Origin: Mucilaginibacter tolerans
GTDB lineage: Bacteria; Bacteroidota; Bacteroidia; Sphingobacteriales; Sphingobacteriaceae
NCBI RefSeq assembly: GCF_030519375.1
Contig: NZ_JAUMKB010000013.1
Location: 62,001 to 126,000, forward strand
Reading direction: 5' to 3'
Length of the DNA stretch: 64,000 nt
The notes under the pieces were generated by a model, which was given only the letters and a program-made list of their open reading frames with translations, was not told the DNA's origin and did no database searches. Positions 43,835 to 51,904 of this stretch are shown in pieces (within the stretch, counting starts at the first letter, position 1; each line of letters begins with the position of its first letter). The translations under genes and the position numbers were made by a program.

Positions 43835-43854
43835 ATTGTGATTTGAGTCACAAT
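43835..43854. promoter_or_regulatory. Crp/Fnr-type operator of the Ca2+-type ATPase (and possibly the LOG gene)
   Basis: ATTGTGATTTGAGTCACAAT is a palindrome with perfect 7-base arms, the strongest such site in the window. Its centre is 35.5 bases before the end of GACCTTTG (43873-43880), a -7-like element of the ATPase gene. On the other strand CAACTTTG (43793-43786) could serve the LOG gene, 58.5 bases away. Confidence 0.7.
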
Positions 43855-43911
43855 CTTTTAAGCGTATCTGCCGACCTTTGAAAAAAAGGAATTGAACTGT
43901 ATTCAAAATCA

Positions 43912-46440
43912 ATGGCATTAACCGCTGACGCTATACCTTTAAATAATTCCGGTACCACCGGCTTAACTTCAGAGCAGGTTCTCCTTGCGCGTGAATTGCA
44001 TGGTAGCAATAAGCTTGTTTATCAAAAAGAAAGCAGGTGGCAGGCAATTATAAAAGGATTGGCGGGAGAGCCAATGGTAATTCTGCTGTTGATTGCTGCC
44101 GTTATTTACTTTATAAATGGAGAAACAGCTGACGCCATATTTATGGCTGCTTCCATCATCTTAGTATCTACTATATCCCTTTATCAGGATAAAAAAAGCC
44201 GAAAGGCACTTAAAAAACTGGAAGAGTTTAACCAGCCGTTATGTACGGTAATCCGAAATGGAGCTAAAGAGCAAATAAAGATAGAGGATATTGTGACGGG
44301 CGATTTTCTGATAGTAGAAGAGGGAACAATGATCGCTGCTGATGGAGAGATCGTTCGCTCAAACGATTTTTCTGTAAACGAATCGGCTTTAACAGGAGAA
44401 TCGCTCCCGGTTTACAAGGACTGCGACAGCGCCGACAACCTGATATATCGTGGTACTACCGTCGCCAGTGGTTTAGCAATTGCAAAAATTACTGCTATTG
44501 GTAACAATACACGTTGGGGCAGTATCGGGAAAAGCCTTGAAAGTGTAAAAGAAGAAAAGACGCCGCTTGAAATACAGATTGGCAACTTTGTCCGGAAAAT
44601 GGTAATTGCAGGTGCTGTGGTCTTTATAATTGTCTGGATTATAAACTATTTGCATTCGCGTCATATTGCCGACAGCCTGCTAAAAGCGCTAACGCTTGCC
44701 ATGAGTATCTTGCCCGAAGAAATACCGGTCGCCTTTACCACCTTTATGGCTTTGGGCGCCTGGCGGCTGATGAAGATGGGCATCATAGTTAAGCAAATGA
44801 AAACCGTGGAAACATTGGGTAGCGCTACGGTAATATGCGTGGATAAAACGGGCACGATAACCGAAAACAGCATGCGCCTTTCAAAGCTGTATGTGTGGCC
44901 ATCAGCAAGCATTATCGATATAGATGATGAACTCACTGCTGAAGATAAAGGTCTGATCAGGATAGCGATGTGGGCCAGTGAGCCTATTCCCTTTGATCCC
45001 ATGGAAACAGCACTGCACCAGGCATACAAATCGACAACCCTTTCAGATGAACGTCCAGAATATAAAATGATCCATGAATACCCGCTGGGGGGAATCCCGC
45101 CGATGATGACCCATGTGTTTGAAGACAGAGACCTCAGACGTATTATTGCAGCAAAAGGAGCGCCCGAAGCCTTAATGGGATTATGTGATTTAAGCCGGTC
45201 GGAGAGAAATGAAATTAACAGTACTATCAAAACATTAACTGCCGAAGGTTATCGGGTATTAGGCGTTGCTCAGTCTGAGTTTGAAGGGTACGATTTTCCT
45301 GGTGAACAGCAGGAACTGCCTTTTCTATTTAAAGGACTTGTGGCATTTTATGATCCTCCGAAGAAAAACATCAAGTCGGTACTTAAAGCCTTTTACGATT
45401 CCGGTATTGGTGTCAGGATCATAACCGGCGATAATCCTCTTACAGCAATGTCAATCGCCAGGGAAATAGCGTTTAAGGGTTACGAACAACACATTACCGG
45501 TAATGAATTAATGAAGCTTTCGGACAATGAAAGAGAAAAAGAAGTACAGAATAATTATTTATTCGCAAGAATGTTTCCTGAGGCAAAATTGGCGGTAGTA
45601 AATATACTCAAAGGAAACAATGAGGTTGTAGCAATGACCGGAGACGGCATTAATGACGGTCCTGCGCTAAAGGCTGCGCATATCGGAATAGCCATGGGTA
45701 AAAAAGGTACCGAAATTGCCAAAGCTGCAGCGTCGCTGATCTTAGTGGAGGACGATCTGTCGAAGATGGTCGAGGCGGTTGCAATGGGCAGAAAGATTTA
45801 TGCCAATCTTAAAAAAGCGATTCAATACATCATCTCTATACACATACCTATTATTCTTACTGTATTTGTACCACTGGCATTGAGTTGGATATACCCCAAT
45901 ATTTTCACTCCGATACACGTTATTTTCCTTGAGTTGGTCATGGGACCAACCTGCTCTATTGTATACGAAAACGAGCCGATGGAGAAGAACGCTATGAAGC
46001 AAAAGCCACGGGCATTAACGACCACATTTTTTAACTGGCGGGAATTGGCAACAAGTGTGATCCAGGGTCTGGTGATCACTGCAGGAACATTATTCGTTTA
46101 TCAATGGGCTGCGAATAATAATTTTAGTGAGTCAATTACGCGATCGATGGTTTTTATCACCCTTATTACTGCAAACATATTTCTGACACTGGTCAACCGG
46201 TCTTTTTACTATTCAATTATCACGACGTTAAAAAGTCGTAATTATATGATACCGGTAGTTATTCTTATAACAACCGGCATTACAGTGGCGATATTCTTTA
46301 TCGGGAAGCTAACCGAATTTTTTGCGTTCGGTAAGCCGAATCTATTTCAGCTATCGGTCAGTTTTACAGTTGGCTTTATCTCAGTTATATGGTACGAGCT
46401 GGTTAAATGGCAAAAAAGGTACCGCACTGCTAAAATTTAA
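43912..46440 (+). CDS. Ca2+-type (P2) cation-translocating P-type ATPase
   Basis: This 842-residue protein has a cation-ATPase N-domain (GLTSEQVLLARELHGSNKL) and the actuator motif ALTGESLPV. The membrane motif SILPEEIPVAFTTF matches the PEGLP ion-binding helix of Ca2+ pumps. The phosphorylation site is CVDKTGTITEN, followed by TGDNPLTAMS and GDGINDGPALKAAHIGIAMG. It likely exports Ca2+ or a related cation. Two P-type ATPases in this stretch, this one and 31488-34121, share the same class of upstream palindrome. Confidence 0.91.
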   Translation: MALTADAIPLNNSGTTGLTSEQVLLARELHGSNKLVYQKESRWQAIIKGLAGEPMVILLLIAAVIYFINGETADAIFMAASIILVSTISLYQDKKSRKALKKLEEFNQPLCTVIRNGAKEQIKIEDIVTGDFLIVEEGTMIAADGEIVRSNDFSVNESALTGESLPVYKDCDSADNLIYRGTTVASGLAIAKITAIGNNTRWGSIGKSLESVKEEKTPLEIQIGNFVRKMVIAGAVVFIIVWIINYLHSRHIADSLLKALTLAMSILPEEIPVAFTTFMALGAWRLMKMGIIVKQMKTVETLGSATVICVDKTGTITENSMRLSKLYVWPSASIIDIDDELTAEDKGLIRIAMWASEPIPFDPMETALHQAYKSTTLSDERPEYKMIHEYPLGGIPPMMTHVFEDRDLRRIIAAKGAPEALMGLCDLSRSERNEINSTIKTLTAEGYRVLGVAQSEFEGYDFPGEQQELPFLFKGLVAFYDPPKKNIKSVLKAFYDSGIGVRIITGDNPLTAMSIAREIAFKGYEQHITGNELMKLSDNEREKEVQNNYLFARMFPEAKLAVVNILKGNNEVVAMTGDGINDGPALKAAHIGIAMGKKGTEIAKAAASLILVEDDLSKMVEAVAMGRKIYANLKKAIQYIISIHIPIILTVFVPLALSWIYPNIFTPIHVIFLELVMGPTCSIVYENEPMEKNAMKQKPRALTTTFFNWRELATSVIQGLVITAGTLFVYQWAANNNFSESITRSMVFITLITANIFLTLVNRSFYYSIITTLKSRNYMIPVVILITTGITVAIFFIGKLTEFFAFGKPNLFQLSVSFTVGFISVIWYELVKWQKRYRTAKI

Positions 46441-46503
46441 TGGGGATATATTATGGCAATTACTGAATAGTTTAACTTTATACTAAAGTACACCTTGACC
46501 ACA

Positions 46504-47610
46504 ATGAGAATAGCCAGGTACATTCCTTACACATTATTACTCACGTTGATAATTAGCTGTAGTAACGTTCACACTATTCACCCCGTCCGGAAGGATATAG
46601 TTGAAACAGTGTATGCGTCAGGGAAAGTTATGGCTGATAGTGAATACACTGTTTACGCCTTAAGCCCTGGTACTGTTGTAAAGAAGTTAGTCAAGGAGGG
46701 CGATGCGGTGAAAAAAGGGCAGCTATTATACGTGATTAACAATACAGCACCGGCAGCCAAATTAGATGCCGCAAATATCACTTATGAAAAGGCGCGTGAA
46801 AATGTATCATCCCGATCAAGAATATTAACCGACCTGAGATTAGCAATGCAAAATGCCAACATAAAATTCCGTAATGATTCCCTGCAATACTTCAGACTGA
46901 AGAACTTATGGAATCAAAACGTAGGCACCAAAAGCACCCTCGATAACGCCGAAACGCAATACCACATATCATCTAATGAGAAAAAGTCGGCACAGGAAAA
47001 GTATTATTCAACTGTCAATGATCTGAATATCTCGTTAAAAAATGCACAAAGCAGTGTGGCCAGCGCCCGGAATGATCTGAACAATTTCATGATACGGGCG
47101 GAAAGTAATGGTACTGTTTACCAGATGATGAAAGAAAAAGGCGAAGCAGTAAAAGCGAATGAGGCGGTGGTTTTAATCGGTAAATCTACCGACCGTTTAA
47201 TAAAACTATCTGTTGATCAGCAGGATATTAATTTAGTGCAGCCTGGGCAACAGGTATTGCTTAAAACGGACGCCACCGGCGACAAAATTTATAATGCCAA
47301 AGTGGTGAGGGTTTACCCGACAATGAACGAGGCCGATCAAACCTTCAGAGTGGATGCCATTTTTACCGGGCAGGACGCGCAATCGTACATACACACATCT
47401 GTTGAAGCGAACATAGTCATTCAAAAGAAACAGCAGGCTCTGGTTATTCCAGTAAAATCTATCCTGAACGGCGATAGCGTAAAAGTAAAAGATGGGGGTA
47501 GAATAAAAGCTGTATCGGTAAAAATCGGCATTCATACGCTGGATGAAGCAGAGATATTAGAAGGGCTTACCGAGCATTCTGAAGTAGTTGAATCCCCATC
47601 GGGTAAATAA
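46504..47610 (+). CDS. MacA/HlyD-like periplasmic adaptor, lipoprotein
   Basis: The start is the ATG at 46504 (MRIARYIPYTLLLTLIISC), with Cys19 as probable lipid site; the TTG at 46495 is less likely. The protein has 368 residues. A lipoyl-like half (GTVVKKLVKEGDAVKKGQLL), a long coiled-coil hairpin (about 85-190, Asn/Ser/Gln-rich) and the returning lipoyl half (IRAESNGTVYQMMKEKGEAV) are clear. It joins the downstream permease and ATPase into a MacAB-like tripartite exporter. No TolC gene is adjacent, so a distant channel would be used. Confidence 0.9.
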   Translation: MRIARYIPYTLLLTLIISCSNVHTIHPVRKDIVETVYASGKVMADSEYTVYALSPGTVVKKLVKEGDAVKKGQLLYVINNTAPAAKLDAANITYEKARENVSSRSRILTDLRLAMQNANIKFRNDSLQYFRLKNLWNQNVGTKSTLDNAETQYHISSNEKKSAQEKYYSTVNDLNISLKNAQSSVASARNDLNNFMIRAESNGTVYQMMKEKGEAVKANEAVVLIGKSTDRLIKLSVDQQDINLVQPGQQVLLKTDATGDKIYNAKVVRVYPTMNEADQTFRVDAIFTGQDAQSYIHTSVEANIVIQKKQQALVIPVKSILNGDSVKVKDGGRIKAVSVKIGIHTLDEAEILEGLTEHSEVVESPSGK

Positions 47611-47611
47611 T

Positions 47612-48865
47612 ATGATGGTAGATACGCTCATAGCAAAAAGACACCTGATGGCTAATAAGAAGCAGACGCTTGTGGCCATGCTGGGCGTTACATTTGGTAT
47701 AGCTATGTTTATCCTGATGATCAGTTTTATGATTGGGGTTAACCAGTTTATGGAAGATACTATGTTATCTTCCACTCCTGATATTCATATCTATAATGAT
47801 ATAAAAACTGATTATACCGTTTCGATAGCAGGAGATTATTTCAAAAACAAAAATCTGCTGGTGTCAGTCCGTCATCCCAAACCCAAACATGTCAATTTGA
47901 ATCTTAAAAATGCGAATGGCATTATCAATGACCTCCGGAGCGACCCCGGGATAACGCAGGTATCGCCATTTTTGAGCACCCAGGTATTTTACAACTATGG
48001 CCCGGTACAAATTAATGGTTATATCAATGGCGTAAATATTATTGATGAATCCAAAATTTTTGATCTGAGAAGTAAAATGACCGAGGGTCAACCCGAAGAC
48101 CTGTTGAATACAGACAAAGGGATCATTATGGGCAGAGGACTTGCCAATAAACTAAATCTCGTTGTGGGTGACATGGTCACTTTAACAACACCTGCCGGTA
48201 CTTCTATGAGTTTTAGAGTGGTAGGAATTTTTGCGATTGGTATAGGTACTATTGATGACACGCGGAGCTATATTAACCTGGCGAATGTACAGCAGTTGAT
48301 GGGCAAAGACCGAAGTTATATAACCGATATCAATATTAAACTGATCAATAATAAACTTGCCCCATCTAAAGCCGGCGAACTATATAAAAAATATAACTAC
48401 AAATCTGATGACTGGCAGACGGCCAATTCATCAGTCATGGCATCCAATATTGTTCGCAATGTTCTTACTTACGTAGTCAGCATTACCTTACTTACGGTTG
48501 CGGGTTTCGGGATATATAATATTATGAATATGACCATCAAAAATAAAATGAAGGACATTGCCATATTAAAAGCACAAGGGTTTTCCGGGCATGATATAGT
48601 CAGGATTTTTCTGAGCCAATCGCTTTTTATAGGCTTTTTTGGTGCTTTGATGGGCGAGGTATTAGGCTTTTTACTTGCGTACGCCTTGTCACGCGTACCT
48701 TTCCCACATAACGACTTTATTTCACTGAAATATTTCCCGGTCATATTTAATCCGGCACATTATTTATTTGGTCTTGTCTTTGGGGTGATTACACCTTTTA
48801 TTGCAGGACTTATGCCATCCATTAAAGCATCCAGGATAGATCCGGTAGTCATATTGCGAGGCTAA
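47612..48865 (+). CDS. FtsX/LolC-like ABC transporter permease
   Basis: The start is the ATG at 47612, one base after the adaptor stop; the frame from 47588 runs inside the adaptor gene. The protein has 417 residues and one FtsX unit: a helix near residues 20-45 (FGIAMFILMISFMIGV), a periplasmic MacB-like domain (about 50-270), and three C-terminal helices (VSITLLTVAGFGIYNIMNMT and following). This four-helix layout is LolC/MacB-like, half the size of the permeases at 51905-64000. It pairs with the ATPase gene 5 bases downstream. Confidence 0.9.
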   Translation: MMVDTLIAKRHLMANKKQTLVAMLGVTFGIAMFILMISFMIGVNQFMEDTMLSSTPDIHIYNDIKTDYTVSIAGDYFKNKNLLVSVRHPKPKHVNLNLKNANGIINDLRSDPGITQVSPFLSTQVFYNYGPVQINGYINGVNIIDESKIFDLRSKMTEGQPEDLLNTDKGIIMGRGLANKLNLVVGDMVTLTTPAGTSMSFRVVGIFAIGIGTIDDTRSYINLANVQQLMGKDRSYITDINIKLINNKLAPSKAGELYKKYNYKSDDWQTANSSVMASNIVRNVLTYVVSITLLTVAGFGIYNIMNMTIKNKMKDIAILKAQGFSGHDIVRIFLSQSLFIGFFGALMGEVLGFLLAYALSRVPFPHNDFISLKYFPVIFNPAHYLFGLVFGVITPFIAGLMPSIKASRIDPVVILRG

Positions 48866-48870
48866 ATAAG

Positions 48871-49548
48871 ATGAGTATAGCACTGAAAGTTGAAAATGTT
48901 AACAAGTACTTTCGTGAACCGGAAGAGTTTCATGTGCTCACCGATATCTCGTTCTGTGTAAACAAGGGCGAATTTGTACCGGTCATCGGCAAATCAGGCT
49001 GCGGTAAATCCACATTACTTTACCTGTTAAGTACCCTCGATACGGACTACCAGGGAAAGATTTTTATTAATGATCAGTTATTAACCGGCGAAAGTCAGAA
49101 TAATCTTGCCCGTTTCAGAAATGAGAACATAGGTTTCGTTTTTCAGTTCCATTTTTTGCTGCCAGAATTTACGGCACTTGAAAATGTAATGCTGCCCGCT
49201 TTCAAGTTAGGCAAACTCGGGCGTGAAGAAATTGAAGAACAGGCAATGGATAAGTTACGGGAATTGCAAATGGATACATTTGCTAATAAATTGTCCTCCC
49301 GGCTTTCCGGTGGTCAGCAACAAAGGGTGGCTATTGCCAGGGCATTGATCAACAATCCAACCATCATAATGGCTGATGAGCCTACCGGTAATCTGGATAG
49401 CATTAATACGGGTTTAGTTTTCGATATATTTAAAGAGTTATCGCATCAGAATGGTATTACGATACTGACGGTAACCCACGACCTTGATTTCGCAAAAAGT
49501 GCAGACAGGGTAATAGAAATGGTTGATGGCAGGATTAAAAACAGCTAG
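48871..49548 (+). CDS. MacB/LolD-type ABC transporter ATP-binding protein
   Basis: This 225-residue protein has Walker A GKSGCGKST, a Q-loop in FVFQFHFLLPEFTALENV, the signature LSGGQQQRVAIARAL, Walker B IIMADEPTGNLDS and the H-loop Thr-His. This matches the LolD/MacB group of ATPases that drive mechanotransmission, not substrate passage. It completes the adaptor-permease-ATPase operon. It is also the only such ATPase in the window, so it may or may not serve the separate permease array at 51905-64000. Confidence 0.95.
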   Translation: MSIALKVENVNKYFREPEEFHVLTDISFCVNKGEFVPVIGKSGCGKSTLLYLLSTLDTDYQGKIFINDQLLTGESQNNLARFRNENIGFVFQFHFLLPEFTALENVMLPAFKLGKLGREEIEEQAMDKLRELQMDTFANKLSSRLSGGQQQRVAIARALINNPTIIMADEPTGNLDSINTGLVFDIFKELSHQNGITILTVTHDLDFAKSADRVIEMVDGRIKNS

Positions 49549-49591
49549 CTGTTCCATCTGATATACTAAACAAATACAACGATTTATAAAT

Positions 49592-50290
49592 ATGTCACTA
49601 AAGCGATCACGGCTTGTTTACTTAACGGCATTAATCAGTTCCTTTTTATTTTCTTTTGTGGCGTTCCAACAGGAGAATCATCCACCCATTGTAAAGATCG
49701 TGTCGCCTCAAAATAATAGTATATTCGATAAAGATGGGTCTGTAACATACCAGATCAGTGTATCAGATAAAGAGGACGGTGAATCTAAATTTGATGAGAT
49801 CAACCCCAAAGAAGTTTTGCTGGAAGTGCGGTTTCTGAAAAACGGTAAAACTGCACCAGCTAATCCCCAAAATAATGGACTAAATAGTATTATGACCTCC
49901 AATTGCATTACCTGTCATGGTTTTAACACCAAGGCGATGGGACCTTCGTTTTCCGATATTAATAAACGCTACCCATCCACCAAAGCCAATATGGATAGCC
50001 TGGTAAAACGCATAAAAGAGGGCTCGGTAGGAATATGGGGAAAGGAAAAAATGCCACCTCATCCAGAGTTACCGCTAGCGGATATTAAGAATATAGTGCA
50101 ATGGATTGCTAAAAATGCAACCGACCCCAACGCGAACTATTACGCAGGTATTGACGGTTATTTTCGCTTTAAACCGGATGCTCAAAAAGGCGTTTATCAG
50201 CTTACTGCAAGTTATACCGATCACGGCTTAAAAGATGTTCCCGGAAAGAAACTAACAGGGGAGGATGTGATCACTGTTCGCATAAAATGA
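49592..50290 (+). CDS. Secreted c-type cytochrome with Ig-like N-terminal domain
   Basis: This 232-residue protein has a signal peptide (LVYLTALISSFLFSFVAF). A beta-rich domain follows (VKIVSPQNNSIFDKDGSVTY), then one heme-c motif CITCH near residue 105 with a downstream Met in KEKMPPHPEL as probable axial ligand. The C-terminal part is beta-rich (GYFRFKPDAQKGVYQLTASY). It resembles cytochrome c551/552-type modules joined to carbohydrate-related proteins, and it should carry electrons in the periplasm. It follows the ABC exporter after 43 bases, but a functional link is not shown. Confidence 0.87.
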   Translation: MSLKRSRLVYLTALISSFLFSFVAFQQENHPPIVKIVSPQNNSIFDKDGSVTYQISVSDKEDGESKFDEINPKEVLLEVRFLKNGKTAPANPQNNGLNSIMTSNCITCHGFNTKAMGPSFSDINKRYPSTKANMDSLVKRIKEGSVGIWGKEKMPPHPELPLADIKNIVQWIAKNATDPNANYYAGIDGYFRFKPDAQKGVYQLTASYTDHGLKDVPGKKLTGEDVITVRIK

Positions 50291-50362
50291 TAATCCATAT
50301 TGGTTTGTTATTCCAAATTAATAGATTTGATAGTTAAACCAATCCCGCCATAAATTCCTGTT

Positions 50363-51817
50363 ATGAAAAGAAAATTTACTGCTCTGCTTGCCTTTGCGGC
50401 AACGGGAGTATTAGTAACCAATGCCCAACAGGCACTGCAATACTCTGCAAAAAATAGAACTATTAAAGTTTATGTAACCGAAAAAGGAACAGATAGCCGT
50501 ATCACCAATACCCAAACCTTGCATTTTGAGGATAAGCCGCAACCCGTTGAAACCGAGGTCGCGGTGTTTGTTGATCCTGCCAAAAAATTTCAGACAATGG
50601 TCGGTATAGGTGGCGCATTGACCGATGCATCTGCCGAGACTTTTTATAAACTGCCAAAGGATAAGCAGAAGGAATTTCTGACAGCTTACTATGATAAGAC
50701 GAAAGGGATCGGTTATACCTTCGGCAGAACCAATATCCAGAGCTGCGATTTCTCAAGCGATAGCTACAGCTATATTAAAGATGGCGACGCCGCGCTGAAA
50801 ACATTCGATATCAGCCATGATAAAAAATATCGTATCCCTTTTATAAAAGAAGCAATTGGTGCAGCTGGAGGCAAGCTGAATATTTTTGTAAGTCCCTGGA
50901 GCCCTCCGGGATTTATGAAAACCAACCATGATGTATTGCATGGCGGAAAACTGGACAAAAAATACGATCAAAGCTGGGCCAATTTTTATGGGAAGTTTAT
51001 CCGGGCTTACGAGAAAGAGGGCATCCCGATCTGGGGGCTGAGCGTGCAAAATGAACCAATGGCCACCCAGACATGGGAATCGTGCCTGTATACTGCTGAA
51101 GAAGAGCGTGATTTTGTAAAAAATTATTTAGGCCCAACATTGCAAAAGCAAGGCTTATCTGGCAAGAAACTAATAGTATGGGATCATAACCGCGATTTGC
51201 TTTACCAGCGCGCAAGTACTATACTGGAAGACCCTGCCGCAGCAAAATATGTTTGGGGAATAGGTTTCCATTGGTATGAAACCTGGACGGGCGCCGGAAT
51301 GAACTTTGCCAATGTAAGTCTAGTTCACCAGGCGTTTCCTGATAAAAACCTGGTGTTCACCGAAGGTTGTGCCGAAAGATATGACGCCACTAAATTGAAC
51401 GATTGGTCACTGGGCGAAAAATACGGTACTTCTATGATCAACGACTTTAATGGCGGTACCGTTGCATGGACAGACTGGAACGTTTTGCTGGATGAAAACG
51501 GAGGCCCTAACCATGTGGGCAACTTTTGCTTTGCTCCGGTGCATGCCGACACCAAGTCAGGCAACCTGATCTATACAAATGCTTACTATTATATCGGTCA
51601 TTTCTCAAAATTCATTAAGCCAGGTGCACGACGTATTTCCAGTTCGGCCAGCCGTGATAAATTGTTGACAACAGCCTATATAAATCCAGACGGAAAACTT
51701 GCAGTTGTTGTAATGAACAAAACTGACGAGAAGATTGACTACTTTTTATGGATAAAAGGCAAAGCTGCCAAAGTGAGCAGCGACCCGCATTCGATAGAAA
51801 CATTGGTAGTTGAATAA
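50363..51817 (+). CDS. Glycoside hydrolase family 30 (glucosylceramidase-like), secreted
   Basis: This 484-residue protein has a signal peptide (FTALLAFAATGVLVTNAQ). The GH30 TIM barrel starts with FQTMVGIGGALTDASAE. The acid-base Glu lies in LSVQNEPMATQTWESC, and the nucleophile candidate is LVFTEGCAER. A C-terminal beta domain ends in SDPHSIETLVVE. GH30 covers beta-glucosylceramidase, beta-1,6-glucanase and xylanase activities; the N-terminal form is closest to the glucosylceramidase/glucanase group. It is convergent with the permease array, with a terminator-like hairpin between. Confidence 0.9.
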   Translation: MKRKFTALLAFAATGVLVTNAQQALQYSAKNRTIKVYVTEKGTDSRITNTQTLHFEDKPQPVETEVAVFVDPAKKFQTMVGIGGALTDASAETFYKLPKDKQKEFLTAYYDKTKGIGYTFGRTNIQSCDFSSDSYSYIKDGDAALKTFDISHDKKYRIPFIKEAIGAAGGKLNIFVSPWSPPGFMKTNHDVLHGGKLDKKYDQSWANFYGKFIRAYEKEGIPIWGLSVQNEPMATQTWESCLYTAEEERDFVKNYLGPTLQKQGLSGKKLIVWDHNRDLLYQRASTILEDPAAAKYVWGIGFHWYETWTGAGMNFANVSLVHQAFPDKNLVFTEGCAERYDATKLNDWSLGEKYGTSMINDFNGGTVAWTDWNVLLDENGGPNHVGNFCFAPVHADTKSGNLIYTNAYYYIGHFSKFIKPGARRISSSASRDKLLTTAYINPDGKLAVVVMNKTDEKIDYFLWIKGKAAKVSSDPHSIETLVVE

Positions 51818-51826
51818 GAGCCTCAC

Positions 51827-51859
51827 TTTAACCCCTCTCCACTGCGGAGAGGGGTTAAA
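51827..51859. terminator. Perfect 14-bp hairpin, bidirectional terminator
   Basis: TTTAACCCCTCTCC (51827-51840) is the exact reverse complement of 51846-51859, with a 5-base loop. A-tracts and T-tracts on the flanks give weak U-runs on both strands. It sits between the convergent GH30 gene and permease array. Such ACCCCTCTCC hairpins are common intergenic elements in Bacteroidota. Confidence 0.8.
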
Positions 51860-51904
51860 AGTTCCTAATCTCTAATCAGTGGTTAACTAATCTCCGATCA
51901 CGGA

